From positions 5,456,001 through 5,520,000 of the forward strand of contig NZ_OY729424.1 in assembly GCF_963422335.1 (NCBI RefSeq): a DNA stretch of 64,000 nt. The letters are read 5' to 3'. The position numbers and the translations under genes were made by a program. Positions 15,261 through 23,633 of the stretch are shown one piece after another; positions within the stretch are counted from its first letter, which is position 1; every line of letters begins with the position of its first letter. Source of the DNA: an uncultured Roseateles sp. GTDB lineage: Bacteria; Pseudomonadota; Gammaproteobacteria; Burkholderiales; Burkholderiaceae_C. Under the pieces are notes generated by a model. It did not search any database. It had not been told where the DNA came from and worked only from the letters and a program-made list of their open reading frames with translations.

Positions 15261-18224
15261 TCAGGCCGCTTTTTCGATCTGGCACAGCGTGGTCTTGGTC
15301 TCTTGCATCATCGTCACGCTGTCATAGCCGTAGGTCGTGGCGGTGTTGATCGCCTCGCCCCGCACCACGGGCATGGCACCCTCGGGGTAGTAGGGTGCCA
15401 GGTCGGCCCCCTGCCAACGGCCCGAGTAGTGGAAGGGCAGGAACACCGTCTCGCGGTCCACCCGCTCGGTGATCAGGGCCATGACCTTGATCTTGGCGCC
15501 GGTCGGCGTCTTGACCCAGACCTGCTCGCCGTTGCGTATGCCGCGGTCATTGGCCGCGGCCGGGTTGATCTCGACGAACATGTCTTGCTGCAACTCGGCC
15601 AGCCAGGGGTTGGAGCGGGTCTCCTCGCCACCCCCCTCGTACTCGACCAGGCGGCCGCTGGTCATGATCAGCGGGAAGGTCTTGCCGATGTCCTTGTTGG
15701 CGTCCTGCACCGACTTGAACAGCGTCGGCAGGCGCCAGAAGGCCTTCTTGTCGTCATGCGTCGGGTACTTGGCAATCATCTCCGGCCGGTTCGAATACAG
15801 CGGCTCGCGGTGCTGCGGAATGGGGTCGGGGAAGTTCCAGACCACGGCCCGCGCCTTGGCATTGCCGAAGGGATGGCAGCCATGGTTCTTCATCGTCACG
15901 CGGATGATGCCGCCCGAGGGGTCGGTCTTCCAGTTCTTGCCCTCGGCGGCGGCCTTCTCGGCGTCGGTCAGCTCATCCCACCAGCCCAGCTTCTTCAGCA
16001 GCAGGTGGTCGAACTCGGGATAGCCGGTGGTCAGGTCCGCGCCCAGGGAGTGCGAGCCATCCTCGGCCAGCAGACTCACGCCCTCGCGCTCGACACCGAA
16101 ATTGGCGCGGAAGTTGCCGCCGCCCTCCATCACATGCTTGGAGGTGTCGTACAGATTCGGCGAGCCGGGGTGCTTGAGTTCCGGCGTGCCCCAGCAGGGC
16201 CAGGGCAGGCCGAAGTAGTCGCCGTCCAGCGAATAGCCGGTTTCCTTGTCGACGCCACCCTTGGCGCGCAGGGTCTTCACGTCGAAGACATGCATATTGC
16301 GCATGTGGGCCTTCAACCGCTCCGGGCTCTGGCCCGAATAGCCAATGCTCCAGACGCATTGGTTGATCTCGCGCAGGATGGACTCGACCTCGGGCTCGGG
16401 CATGCCGCCCTTGCCCGGCACCATCTTCACGTTCCTCACCAGCTCCTTGGCAAAGCCCAGCTTTTCGGCCAGCTGGTACATGATCATGTGGTCGGTGCGC
16501 GACTCGAACAGCGGATCGATGACCTTCTCGCGCCACTGGATCGAGCGGTTCGAGGCGGTGCAGGAGCCGGAAGTCTCGAACTGGGTGCAGGCCGGCAGCA
16601 GATAGACCACCCGCTTGGCGTTCAGGTCCTCGGCCTTGCCGGGCATGGCCGCCATGGCCGCCGTGGCGGACGGGAAGGGGTCGATCACGACCAGCAGATC
16701 CAGCTTGTCCATGGCCTTCTTCATTTCCAGGCCACGGGTCTGCGAGTTCGGTGCATGGCCCCAGAAGAACAGGCCGCGCAGATTGCTGTCCTGGTCGATC
16801 AGCTCGTTCTTCTCGAGCACGCCATCGATCCAGCGCGACACCGTCATGCCGCTCTTGCCCATCATGCCGGGCGCGTACTGCTTCTTGATCCAGTCGAACT
16901 CGACGCCCCAGGTCTTGGCGAAATGCTTCCAGGAGCCATCGGCCAGGCCGTAGTAACCAGGCAGCGAGTCGGGGTTCGGGCCCACGTCGGTGGCGCCCTG
17001 CACATTGTCATGGCCGCGGAAGATATTGGCGCCGCCGCCGGTGACGCCGATATTGCCCAGCGCCAGCTGCAGGATGCACGAGGCCCGGACGATGGCATTG
17101 CCTATGGTGTGCTGGGTCTGGCCCATGCACCAGACGATGGTGCCGGGCCGGTTGTCGGCCAGCATCTTGGCGATCTTGAAGCAGGTGGCCTCGTCAACGC
17201 CGCAGGCCTCCTGCACCTTGTCAGGGGTCCACTTGGCCAGCACCTCCTCGCGCACCTTGTCCATGCCGTAGACGCGGTCGCTGAGGTACTTCTTGTCTTC
17301 CCAGCCGTTCTTGAAGATATGGTGCAAGAGGCCGAACAGGAAGGGGATGTCGGTGCCCGAGCGTATGCGCACGAACTCGTCGGCCTTGGCCGCCGTGCGT
17401 GTGAAGCGCGGATCGACCACGATCATCTTGCAGCCGGTTTCCTTGGCATGCAGCATGTGCAGCATGGACACTGGATGCGCCTCCGCCGCATTCGAACCGA
17501 TATACATCGCCACCTTGGCGTTCTGCATATCGTTGTACGAATTGGTCATCGCACCATAGCCCCAGGTATTGGCCACGCCGGCCACCGTGGTCGAGTGGCA
17601 GATGCGCGCCTGGTGGTCACAGTTATTGGTGCCCCAGAAGGCGGCCCATTTGCGCAGCAGATAGGCCTGTTCGTTGTTGTGCTTGCTCGAGCCGACGAAG
17701 AAGATCGAATCCGGCCCGCTGGCCTGCTTGAGCTCCAGCATCTTGGCGCTGATCTCGGTCAGCGCCACATCCCAGCTGATGCGCTGGTACTTGCCGTCGA
17801 CCAGCTTCATCGGGTACTTGAGCCGGTACTCGCCGTGGCCGTGCTCGCGCAACGCCGCCCCCTTGGCGCAGTGGGCACCCAGATTGATAGGCGAATCGAA
17901 CACCGGCTCCTGGCGCACCCAGACGCCGTTCTCGACCACGGCGTCAACCGCGCAACCGACCGAGCAATGGCCGCAGACGGTGCGCTTCACCTCCACCTTG
18001 CCCGAGCCGTCGGCCTTGGGCGCTTCGGCCGCCTGGGCCTTGCGCACCAGGGTCAGCTGCGAGCCGGCAAGGCCTGCCCCCACACCGAGGCCGGAACGGC
18101 GCAGAAAGGCGCGACGGTCCATCGTCGGAATGGCGCGCGAGACGCCGCGCTCCAGGCGGGACACCAGGCCGGAGGCCCCTTGTGCGGCGGACGCCGTCGT
18201 GGATGGTTTGCGGGTGAGCAACAT
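15261..18224 (-). CDS. fdhA: Formate dehydrogenase catalytic (alpha) subunit, Tat-exported molybdoenzyme
   Basis: A 987-residue molybdopterin oxidoreductase that oxidises formate to CO2. A twin-arginine signal (DRRAFLRRSG, Arg37-Arg38) follows an unusually long 35-residue N-region. The start is fixed by a GAGGAG ribosome-binding site five bases before the ATG, so this long leader is real and the internal ATG at 18122 is less likely. The 4Fe-4S site CGHCSVGC is near residue 84. The molybdenum ligand is the cysteine in QARICHSTTVAG, so this is a cysteine enzyme and needs no selenocysteine insertion. The C-terminal dinucleotide-binding domain shows NPAAANDRGIRNGEQVWV. Together with FdhB and FdhC it should form a periplasmic, quinone-linked complex. 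Confidence 0.97.
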   Translation of the reverse strand: MLLTRKPSTTASAAQGASGLVSRLERGVSRAIPTMDRRAFLRRSGLGVGAGLAGSQLTLVRKAQAAEAPKADGSGKVEVKRTVCGHCSVGCAVDAVVENGVWVRQEPVFDSPINLGAHCAKGAALREHGHGEYRLKYPMKLVDGKYQRISWDVALTEISAKMLELKQASGPDSIFFVGSSKHNNEQAYLLRKWAAFWGTNNCDHQARICHSTTVAGVANTWGYGAMTNSYNDMQNAKVAMYIGSNAAEAHPVSMLHMLHAKETGCKMIVVDPRFTRTAAKADEFVRIRSGTDIPFLFGLLHHIFKNGWEDKKYLSDRVYGMDKVREEVLAKWTPDKVQEACGVDEATCFKIAKMLADNRPGTIVWCMGQTQHTIGNAIVRASCILQLALGNIGVTGGGANIFRGHDNVQGATDVGPNPDSLPGYYGLADGSWKHFAKTWGVEFDWIKKQYAPGMMGKSGMTVSRWIDGVLEKNELIDQDSNLRGLFFWGHAPNSQTRGLEMKKAMDKLDLLVVIDPFPSATAAMAAMPGKAEDLNAKRVVYLLPACTQFETSGSCTASNRSIQWREKVIDPLFESRTDHMIMYQLAEKLGFAKELVRNVKMVPGKGGMPEPEVESILREINQCVWSIGYSGQSPERLKAHMRNMHVFDVKTLRAKGGVDKETGYSLDGDYFGLPWPCWGTPELKHPGSPNLYDTSKHVMEGGGNFRANFGVEREGVSLLAEDGSHSLGADLTTGYPEFDHLLLKKLGWWDELTDAEKAAAEGKNWKTDPSGGIIRVTMKNHGCHPFGNAKARAVVWNFPDPIPQHREPLYSNRPEMIAKYPTHDDKKAFWRLPTLFKSVQDANKDIGKTFPLIMTSGRLVEYEGGGEETRSNPWLAELQQDMFVEINPAAANDRGIRNGEQVWVKTPTGAKIKVMALITERVDRETVFLPFHYSGRWQGADLAPYYPEGAMPVVRGEAINTATTYGYDSVTMMQETKTTLCQIEKAA

Positions 18225-18304
18225 ATTCGCTCCTCAGGTCAGATTCGGTGTGTTCTGTGCAGGCGCAGCGCCTGTGCAAAGGCAAGGCCGTGGCGGCCGC
18301 TGAC

Positions 18305-18511
18305 TCAGACCTTGGCGGTCTGGTAGTAGCGTTTGACGTGTTCGCTGAGCCGATAGCCCCCGCTGGTGTCGGGGGCCGCGGCGGCCTGGGGCGGCTCGGC
18401 CTGCGACTTCACCACCTGGGGCAGCACCGCCGCCGCAGCGGCCAGGGTGCCTACCGTGCCTGCACCAGCCACCCAGTGGCGGCGCGACAACTTGTTATTC
18501 GACTCGGACAT
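18305..18511 (-). CDS. Small Tat-signal protein of the formate dehydrogenase region
   Basis: A 68-residue protein with a twin-arginine signal (SRRHWVAGAGTVG) that fills over half its length. A short Ala/Pro linker and a C-terminal GGYRLSEHVKRYYQTAKV follow. This is the family described as the formate dehydrogenase region Tat target; nearly every member sits just upstream of an fdhA gene. The Tyr- and His-rich tail is the conserved part. Its role is not known; it may escort or cap the exported enzyme. A CAGGAGACAG ribosome-binding site supports the ATG at 18511; an in-frame extension upstream lacks the signal. An 80-bp gap with a 6-bp stem (18260-18274) separates it from fdhA. Confidence 0.85.
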   Translation of the reverse strand: MSESNNKLSRRHWVAGAGTVGTLAAAAAVLPQVVKSQAEPPQAAAAPDTSGGYRLSEHVKRYYQTAKV

Positions 18512-18558
18512 GGCTGTCTCCTGAATGACGGCGGAATAGCCGTCTCCAACGCAGGGCC

Positions 18559-18587
18559 AGTATTGCGGTAGCCGGCAAATACTGCAA
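18559..18587 (-). promoter_or_regulatory. Possible internal promoter of the formate dehydrogenase genes
   Basis: In the 128-bp gap between the TorD-like gene and the small Tat gene, the minus strand carries TTGCAG (18587-18582), 17 bases, then AATACT (18564-18559). These are partial matches to sigma-70 hexamers at correct spacing. The gap is the largest in the cluster and the place where a separate promoter for the structural genes would be expected. The match is weak. Confidence 0.3.
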
Positions 18588-18639
18588 GGGTGAAAAACCA
18601 GCCCCTGACAACCGGACGGTACGCCCCGCGCACAGGCCC

Positions 18640-19266
18640 TCACTCCAGCATGTCGAAGGCCTGGGTTTCTACGGCCATGAAGGCCTGGGTGAACAGCGCC
18701 ACCTGGCGGTAGAGATCGGCTCGCGGGTGCTGGGCCAGCGTCTCGCAGAAGCGCTCCACCCAGGGCTGGACGTGGGCGCGGAAGAACTGGCGCTGCCGCT
18801 CCAGATGGCAGACCGCCAGATCGTCACCGGCGATCAGATAGCGCATCACCTCGAACACATAGGCCAGGTGATCCTCGGTCTCCTGCATCGCCGCGTCCCG
18901 CGCCAGACCCAACTCGGCCAGGCTGCTGCGCAGTTTGACCAGCGGCGTCTCGTGTAGATAGCCGGCCATGTAGAACGATCCGTACAGAAATACCTCGGGC
19001 TTGCCCACGCCCATGAACAGGGCCTCGTACTCGGCCGCCGCCTGGGCCGGATCGCTGGCCCGCGCCGCGGCCACCAGGTCCTGCCAGGGCCGCTCCAGAA
19101 AGCCGCCGGGCTCGGGCGCCTCGGTCACCGCGACCTGGAACTGGCCCAGCAGCTCGGCCGTGGGCGGGGCGAAGAACAGGCTGGCCAGCAGGCCGTAGAT
19201 CTCGGCGCGGGCCAGTTCCTCGCCAGCATCGGGTGCGCTCATCAGTATCGGTTGGGCGGTGCTCAT
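18640..19266 (-). CDS. TorD/DmsD-family chaperone for formate dehydrogenase
   Basis: A 208-residue all-helical protein of the TorD (NarJ/DmsD-like) family. These cytoplasmic chaperones bind the Tat signal of a molybdoenzyme and hold it until cofactor and partners are in place. The family's conserved part is visible as AAAEYEALFMGVGKPEVFLY followed by GSFYMAGYLHETPLVKLR. The likely client is FdhA, encoded two genes downstream. The ATG overlaps the stop of the polyferredoxin gene by four bases (ATGA). A reading frame runs on upstream inside that gene and is not real. Confidence 0.88.
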   Translation of the reverse strand: MSTAQPILMSAPDAGEELARAEIYGLLASLFFAPPTAELLGQFQVAVTEAPEPGGFLERPWQDLVAAARASDPAQAAAEYEALFMGVGKPEVFLYGSFYMAGYLHETPLVKLRSSLAELGLARDAAMQETEDHLAYVFEVMRYLIAGDDLAVCHLERQRQFFRAHVQPWVERFCETLAQHPRADLYRQVALFTQAFMAVETQAFDMLE

Positions 19267-21365
19267 AGATCGGTGATCCGGACTTCGCTGGTACTGGAAT
19301 GCAGGTCGATGACACGGCAGTCGCTGCACATCTTCAGCCGCTCGGCCGCGGCGCCCTGGAAGGCCGAATGGCCGGCCAGCTTGGTCAGCATGTTCTCGAT
19401 CGCCTTCAGCGTGCCGAACGGTTTGCTGCAGCGTATGCAGCGGTACGGCGCCTGCTCGCACAGCACGCGCAACGATTTGCGCGCCTTGCCGCCATCGGCC
19501 AGCCACAGGCGCGGCGCCAGCGTGATGGCCTGCTCCGGACAGGTGGATTCGCACAGGCCGCACTGCACGCAGTTCTTCTCGATGAAGCGCAGCTGCGGTG
19601 CGTCGGGGTTGTCGGCCAGAGCCGCCGACGGGCAGGCGCCAACGCAGCTGAGGCACAGCGTGCATTTGGCGCTGTCAACGACGACATTGCCGAAGGGGCT
19701 GCCGGCGGCAGGCAAGGGAATCAGCTCGGGCACGATAGGTGCCTGGGCCATCAGATGGTCCAGCGCCAGCTCCAGATTGCTGCGCTTGTCGGCCTGCATC
19801 GCAAAGGCCGCCGCCTGCTTGATGGCAGGGGCAACCGGCGCCTTCAAGCCAGCATCCAGCGCGGTCATGTCCTCGGCCTGCAGCAGGCGCAGCCGCTCGC
19901 CGCCATGGCCCAGGCCGGCCAGCAAGGCATTGCCGACAGCGATCTGCTCGGCCAACGCCACCCGGTACTCGGGCGCCTCCTCGTCGGTCATGAGCACCGT
20001 GATGCCGCTGGCGCCATAGGCGATCGCCCCCAGCCAGGCATCCAGCCCCAGGCTGGCGGTGTGGTGGACGGCCAGCGGAATCACATGAGCCGGCAGGCCC
20101 TGCACCGTGCGGCTGGTGCGGGCCGCGCGGCCCAGCGCTTCGACCAAGGTCTTGCCCGCGCCTTCGCTGTGCAGCAGCAGCACCGCATCACGGCCACCGG
20201 CCTTGCCATAGGCCGACAGCAGCGTGCGCATCGTCAGCCCCTGCTGTGCGAGGCCCGGCGTGGCATAGCTCAGCGCACCGCTGGGGCAGACCGTCGTGCA
20301 GGCGCCGCAGCCCACGCACAGATAGGGCTCGACGATGATGCCGCCCGTGCCCTTGATGTCGCTGCGTATCGCGTCGGCCGAGCAGACCTCGACGCAGGCA
20401 TTGCAGCCGACCTGCTTGTTGCGGCTGTGGGCGCAGAGCTTGGACTTGTAGTTGAAGAACTTGGGCTTCTCGAACTCACCGACCAGCTCGCGCAGCTTCA
20501 GCACCGCCTGCATGAGCTTGTCACTGTCGCGGCCGGCGTGGAAATAGCCCTGCGGCGGCTGGTGCTGGCCCAGCAGCGGCGTGAGCGACAGGTCCAGCAC
20601 CAGGTCGAAACGCTCGCTGAAGGACTGCGGCGCACGGGCAAAGTCGATCGCCCCGGCGGCGTCGCAGACCTTGACGCAGTCGCGGTGGCTGGTGCAACGC
20701 GACAGATCGATCTGGTAGCTGAAATCGATCGCGCCCTCGGGGCAGGCATCGACGCAGGCGTTGCACCGGGTGCACAGGTCCAGATCGATAGGGTTGCTGC
20801 TCTCCCAGCTCAGCTCGAACTGGCCCAGCCAGCCGGTCAGCGCGGTGACGCGGCCGGCGCTGACGGCCAGCTCATGGGTCTGGGCCAGCGCACCGCCCCC
20901 CTGGGTCAGCAGCAGCGTCACATCCAGCCGGTCACCGAGCAGATCGGCGGCCGCCTGGGCCGCGCCGGCCGGGCCGATGACGACGCAGCGGCCGGCCGAC
21001 CGGTAGCTGACGGTGGACACCGGTTCGGCCTCGGGCAACTGGGCCGCGGCAATCAGGGCCGCCAGTTTGGGCATGGACCTGGCCGCGTCCTTGGACCAGC
21101 CCCCGGTCTCGCGGATATTGACGAAGCGTATCGGCCGCTGCTGCACCGAGGGTGCCCCCTCGGTCTGCTCGTTCAGCTCCAGGAACAGCGCACTTTCCTG
21201 GGTGCAGGCGACCAGCAACTCCTCGCCACTCTTGGCCGCGCGCTGGAAGGCGCCGGCCTCGCGGCGGCACAGCAGGGTGTGGACGGTGTCAGCGCCGCTG
21301 GCTGTCTTCAGCGCCGCCGCATCCAGCGGCATCGTCTGGTTGCAATTGCAGATCAGGGTCTTCAT
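19263..21365 (-). CDS. Large multi-cluster 4Fe-4S ferredoxin protein
   Basis: A 700-residue cytoplasmic protein with six ferredoxin-type cysteine groups. They include CTRCNACVDACPEGAI, CNACVEVCSADAI, CVGCGACTTVCPSGAL, CTLCLSCVGACPSAAL and CVQCGLCESTCPEQAI, plus a variant group CTSHRDCVKVC. The N-terminus has CNCNQTMPLD and the C-terminus two further CxxC pairs (CIRC, CSDC), the last ones resembling metal knuckles. The middle (about 180-560) has a Rossmann-like fold without cysteines. Proteins of this kind accompany DUF3305/DUF3306 next to formate dehydrogenase. An electron-transfer or maturation role is inferred from this context; no function is demonstrated as far as I know. The start lies 77 bp inside the upstream DUF3306 gene. 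Confidence 0.88.
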   Translation of the reverse strand: MKTLICNCNQTMPLDAAALKTASGADTVHTLLCRREAGAFQRAAKSGEELLVACTQESALFLELNEQTEGAPSVQQRPIRFVNIRETGGWSKDAARSMPKLAALIAAAQLPEAEPVSTVSYRSAGRCVVIGPAGAAQAAADLLGDRLDVTLLLTQGGGALAQTHELAVSAGRVTALTGWLGQFELSWESSNPIDLDLCTRCNACVDACPEGAIDFSYQIDLSRCTSHRDCVKVCDAAGAIDFARAPQSFSERFDLVLDLSLTPLLGQHQPPQGYFHAGRDSDKLMQAVLKLRELVGEFEKPKFFNYKSKLCAHSRNKQVGCNACVEVCSADAIRSDIKGTGGIIVEPYLCVGCGACTTVCPSGALSYATPGLAQQGLTMRTLLSAYGKAGGRDAVLLLHSEGAGKTLVEALGRAARTSRTVQGLPAHVIPLAVHHTASLGLDAWLGAIAYGASGITVLMTDEEAPEYRVALAEQIAVGNALLAGLGHGGERLRLLQAEDMTALDAGLKAPVAPAIKQAAAFAMQADKRSNLELALDHLMAQAPIVPELIPLPAAGSPFGNVVVDSAKCTLCLSCVGACPSAALADNPDAPQLRFIEKNCVQCGLCESTCPEQAITLAPRLWLADGGKARKSLRVLCEQAPYRCIRCSKPFGTLKAIENMLTKLAGHSAFQGAAAERLKMCSDCRVIDLHSSTSEVRITDL

Positions 21366-21942
21366 CAGTCGGTGCCTGGGTATCCGGTGGAATGCCTGGG
21401 GCCGCGGGGGCGGCGTCGTGGTCTGACTGTGACAGTTCGGGCGGCTGGGCAACAGCGGGTGTGCCCGCATCGACATCGTCCGGCGTGCGCTGCTCGGACG
21501 GCTCGCGCTCCTCATCGCCGAACAGGCCCAGCGCCCAGGACTGGTTCATCTGGCGCAACATGCCAGGCGGCAAGGGGTCGGGCTTGCCATAGTCGTCGAT
21601 ATAGATGTCCAGCCCGTCCATGACATTGAACTGCGGCTCGGCGAACAGCTTTTTCAGCGCCGCACGCTTGACATCCGCATCGACGCCGCCGGCCATGAAG
21701 CGCGCGTAATTGGCATCCTGGCCCAGTGCGGCGACATCGGCCAGCGTGGGCAGCGGCTCGGCCGGCGGTAGCGCCTGTTCGACCGCCGGCTCAGGCGGAG
21801 CCTCCATCTCCTCCAGATCTGGAGGCGGCGCGGGAACGGCAACCGGCTGTGCCGGCGGTGCCTCATCCAGTGGCTGCCCCTGCCGCGCCTCGGCCTTGCG
21901 CCGAGCCCAGCGCGACAGAAAGCCGCCGTCTTGATCGCTCAT
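21289..21942 (-). CDS. DUF3306 protein
   Basis: A 217-residue acidic, proline-rich cytoplasmic protein. The conserved DUF3306 parts are the N-terminal FLSRWARRKAEAR and the segment PQFNVMDGLDIYIDDYGKPD with LPPGMLRQMNQSWAL. A Pro/Glu/Ala linker separates them, and a long acidic tail (PDDVDAG...DPDLQLQPDD) closes the protein. The tail overlaps the next gene by 77 bp in another frame. DUF3306 proteins occur with DUF3305 and formate dehydrogenase genes; the function is unknown. The TGATG junction with DUF3305 shows close coupling. Confidence 0.9.
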   Translation of the reverse strand: MSDQDGGFLSRWARRKAEARQGQPLDEAPPAQPVAVPAPPPDLEEMEAPPEPAVEQALPPAEPLPTLADVAALGQDANYARFMAGGVDADVKRAALKKLFAEPQFNVMDGLDIYIDDYGKPDPLPPGMLRQMNQSWALGLFGDEEREPSEQRTPDDVDAGTPAVAQPPELSQSDHDAAPAAPGIPPDTQAPTDEDPDLQLQPDDAAGCGGAEDSQRR

Positions 21943-22427
21943 CAGGTGCCCCGTTCTTCGGGTGCACGGAACGATTCGGGCCGCCGCCGCCTCTTGACCT
22001 CGGGCGTGTAGTTGGCCTCGGTGTAGGCGGCCAGCCAGGCACGCACATCCTCGGGCAACGGTACGTTATCGACCCGCTCCTGGGCGTCCAGCCAGCGGCC
22101 GGCCTCGTTGTAGGAGAGGCTGACGCGCTGCGGCGTAGCCACTGAGGGATCGTCATCCTCGATGCGCCACATCACGAAGAACACCGGCGCGCCGGAGGTC
22201 AGGTTCAGGTGGTAGCCCTCGCCCTCATCACGGAACAGCTCCAGACTGAAGCCCGGGTGCAGAAAACGCGCCACGCCGCCCTCCTCGTGCAGCAATCGCG
22301 GCGCGCTGCCGAACAGCGGCTCATCGGCCACCACCTCGGCCAGCGAGTGCCGCCAGTTCTCCCAGCGATTGGGCTGGCGTTCGCGCTGCATCACCACGGC
22401 GAGCTGTAGTGAGGGGCGCGTTGGCAT
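21942..22427 (-). CDS. DUF3305 protein
   Basis: A 161-residue protein with the DUF3305 pattern: QLAVVMQRERQPNRWENWRH at the N-terminus, then FSLELFRDEGEGYHLNLTSG, a strand-rich core FFVMWRIEDD and a C-terminal tail rich in Arg (VKRRRRPESFR). The fold is probably a small beta barrel. It is cytoplasmic and has no cysteine cluster. It lies seven bases after the Mrp gene and ends within the start codon of DUF3306. The function is unknown; the fixed gene neighbourhood suggests a part in making active formate dehydrogenase. Confidence 0.88.
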   Translation of the reverse strand: MPTRPSLQLAVVMQRERQPNRWENWRHSLAEVVADEPLFGSAPRLLHEEGGVARFLHPGFSLELFRDEGEGYHLNLTSGAPVFFVMWRIEDDDPSVATPQRVSLSYNEAGRWLDAQERVDNVPLPEDVRAWLAAYTEANYTPEVKRRRRPESFRAPEERGT

Positions 22428-22434
22428 CAGAACC

Positions 22435-23526
<1,092 letters not shown>

Positions 23527-23633
23527 GGTGGGAATTTGTCCAATGGGGGATGCGAACCAGTCTAGCTCAGGGTCAAAGCCCTTCCTCACGCCTAGAATCG
23601 AGGGTTTCCGCTGATCCGCCCGAGGCAAGCCCG

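Noticed and set aside
15261..18224. Possible selenocysteine codon in formate dehydrogenase
   Set aside because: The active-site position is a cysteine codon (ICHS) and the frame has no internal TGA.
15303..18326. A plus-strand open frame of about 1000 codons opposite fdhA
   Set aside because: It is an antisense shadow of a clear molybdoenzyme gene, a common artefact of high GC at third codon positions. It has low-complexity composition and no domain.
18512..18639. Sigma-54 promoter before the formate dehydrogenase structural genes
   Set aside because: A GG...TTGC pair is present on the minus strand, but the spacing is two bases too long.
19299..21623. Long plus-strand frame opposite the polyferredoxin gene
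   Set aside because: Its codons mirror the cysteine-cluster protein on the other strand; no start signal or known domain.
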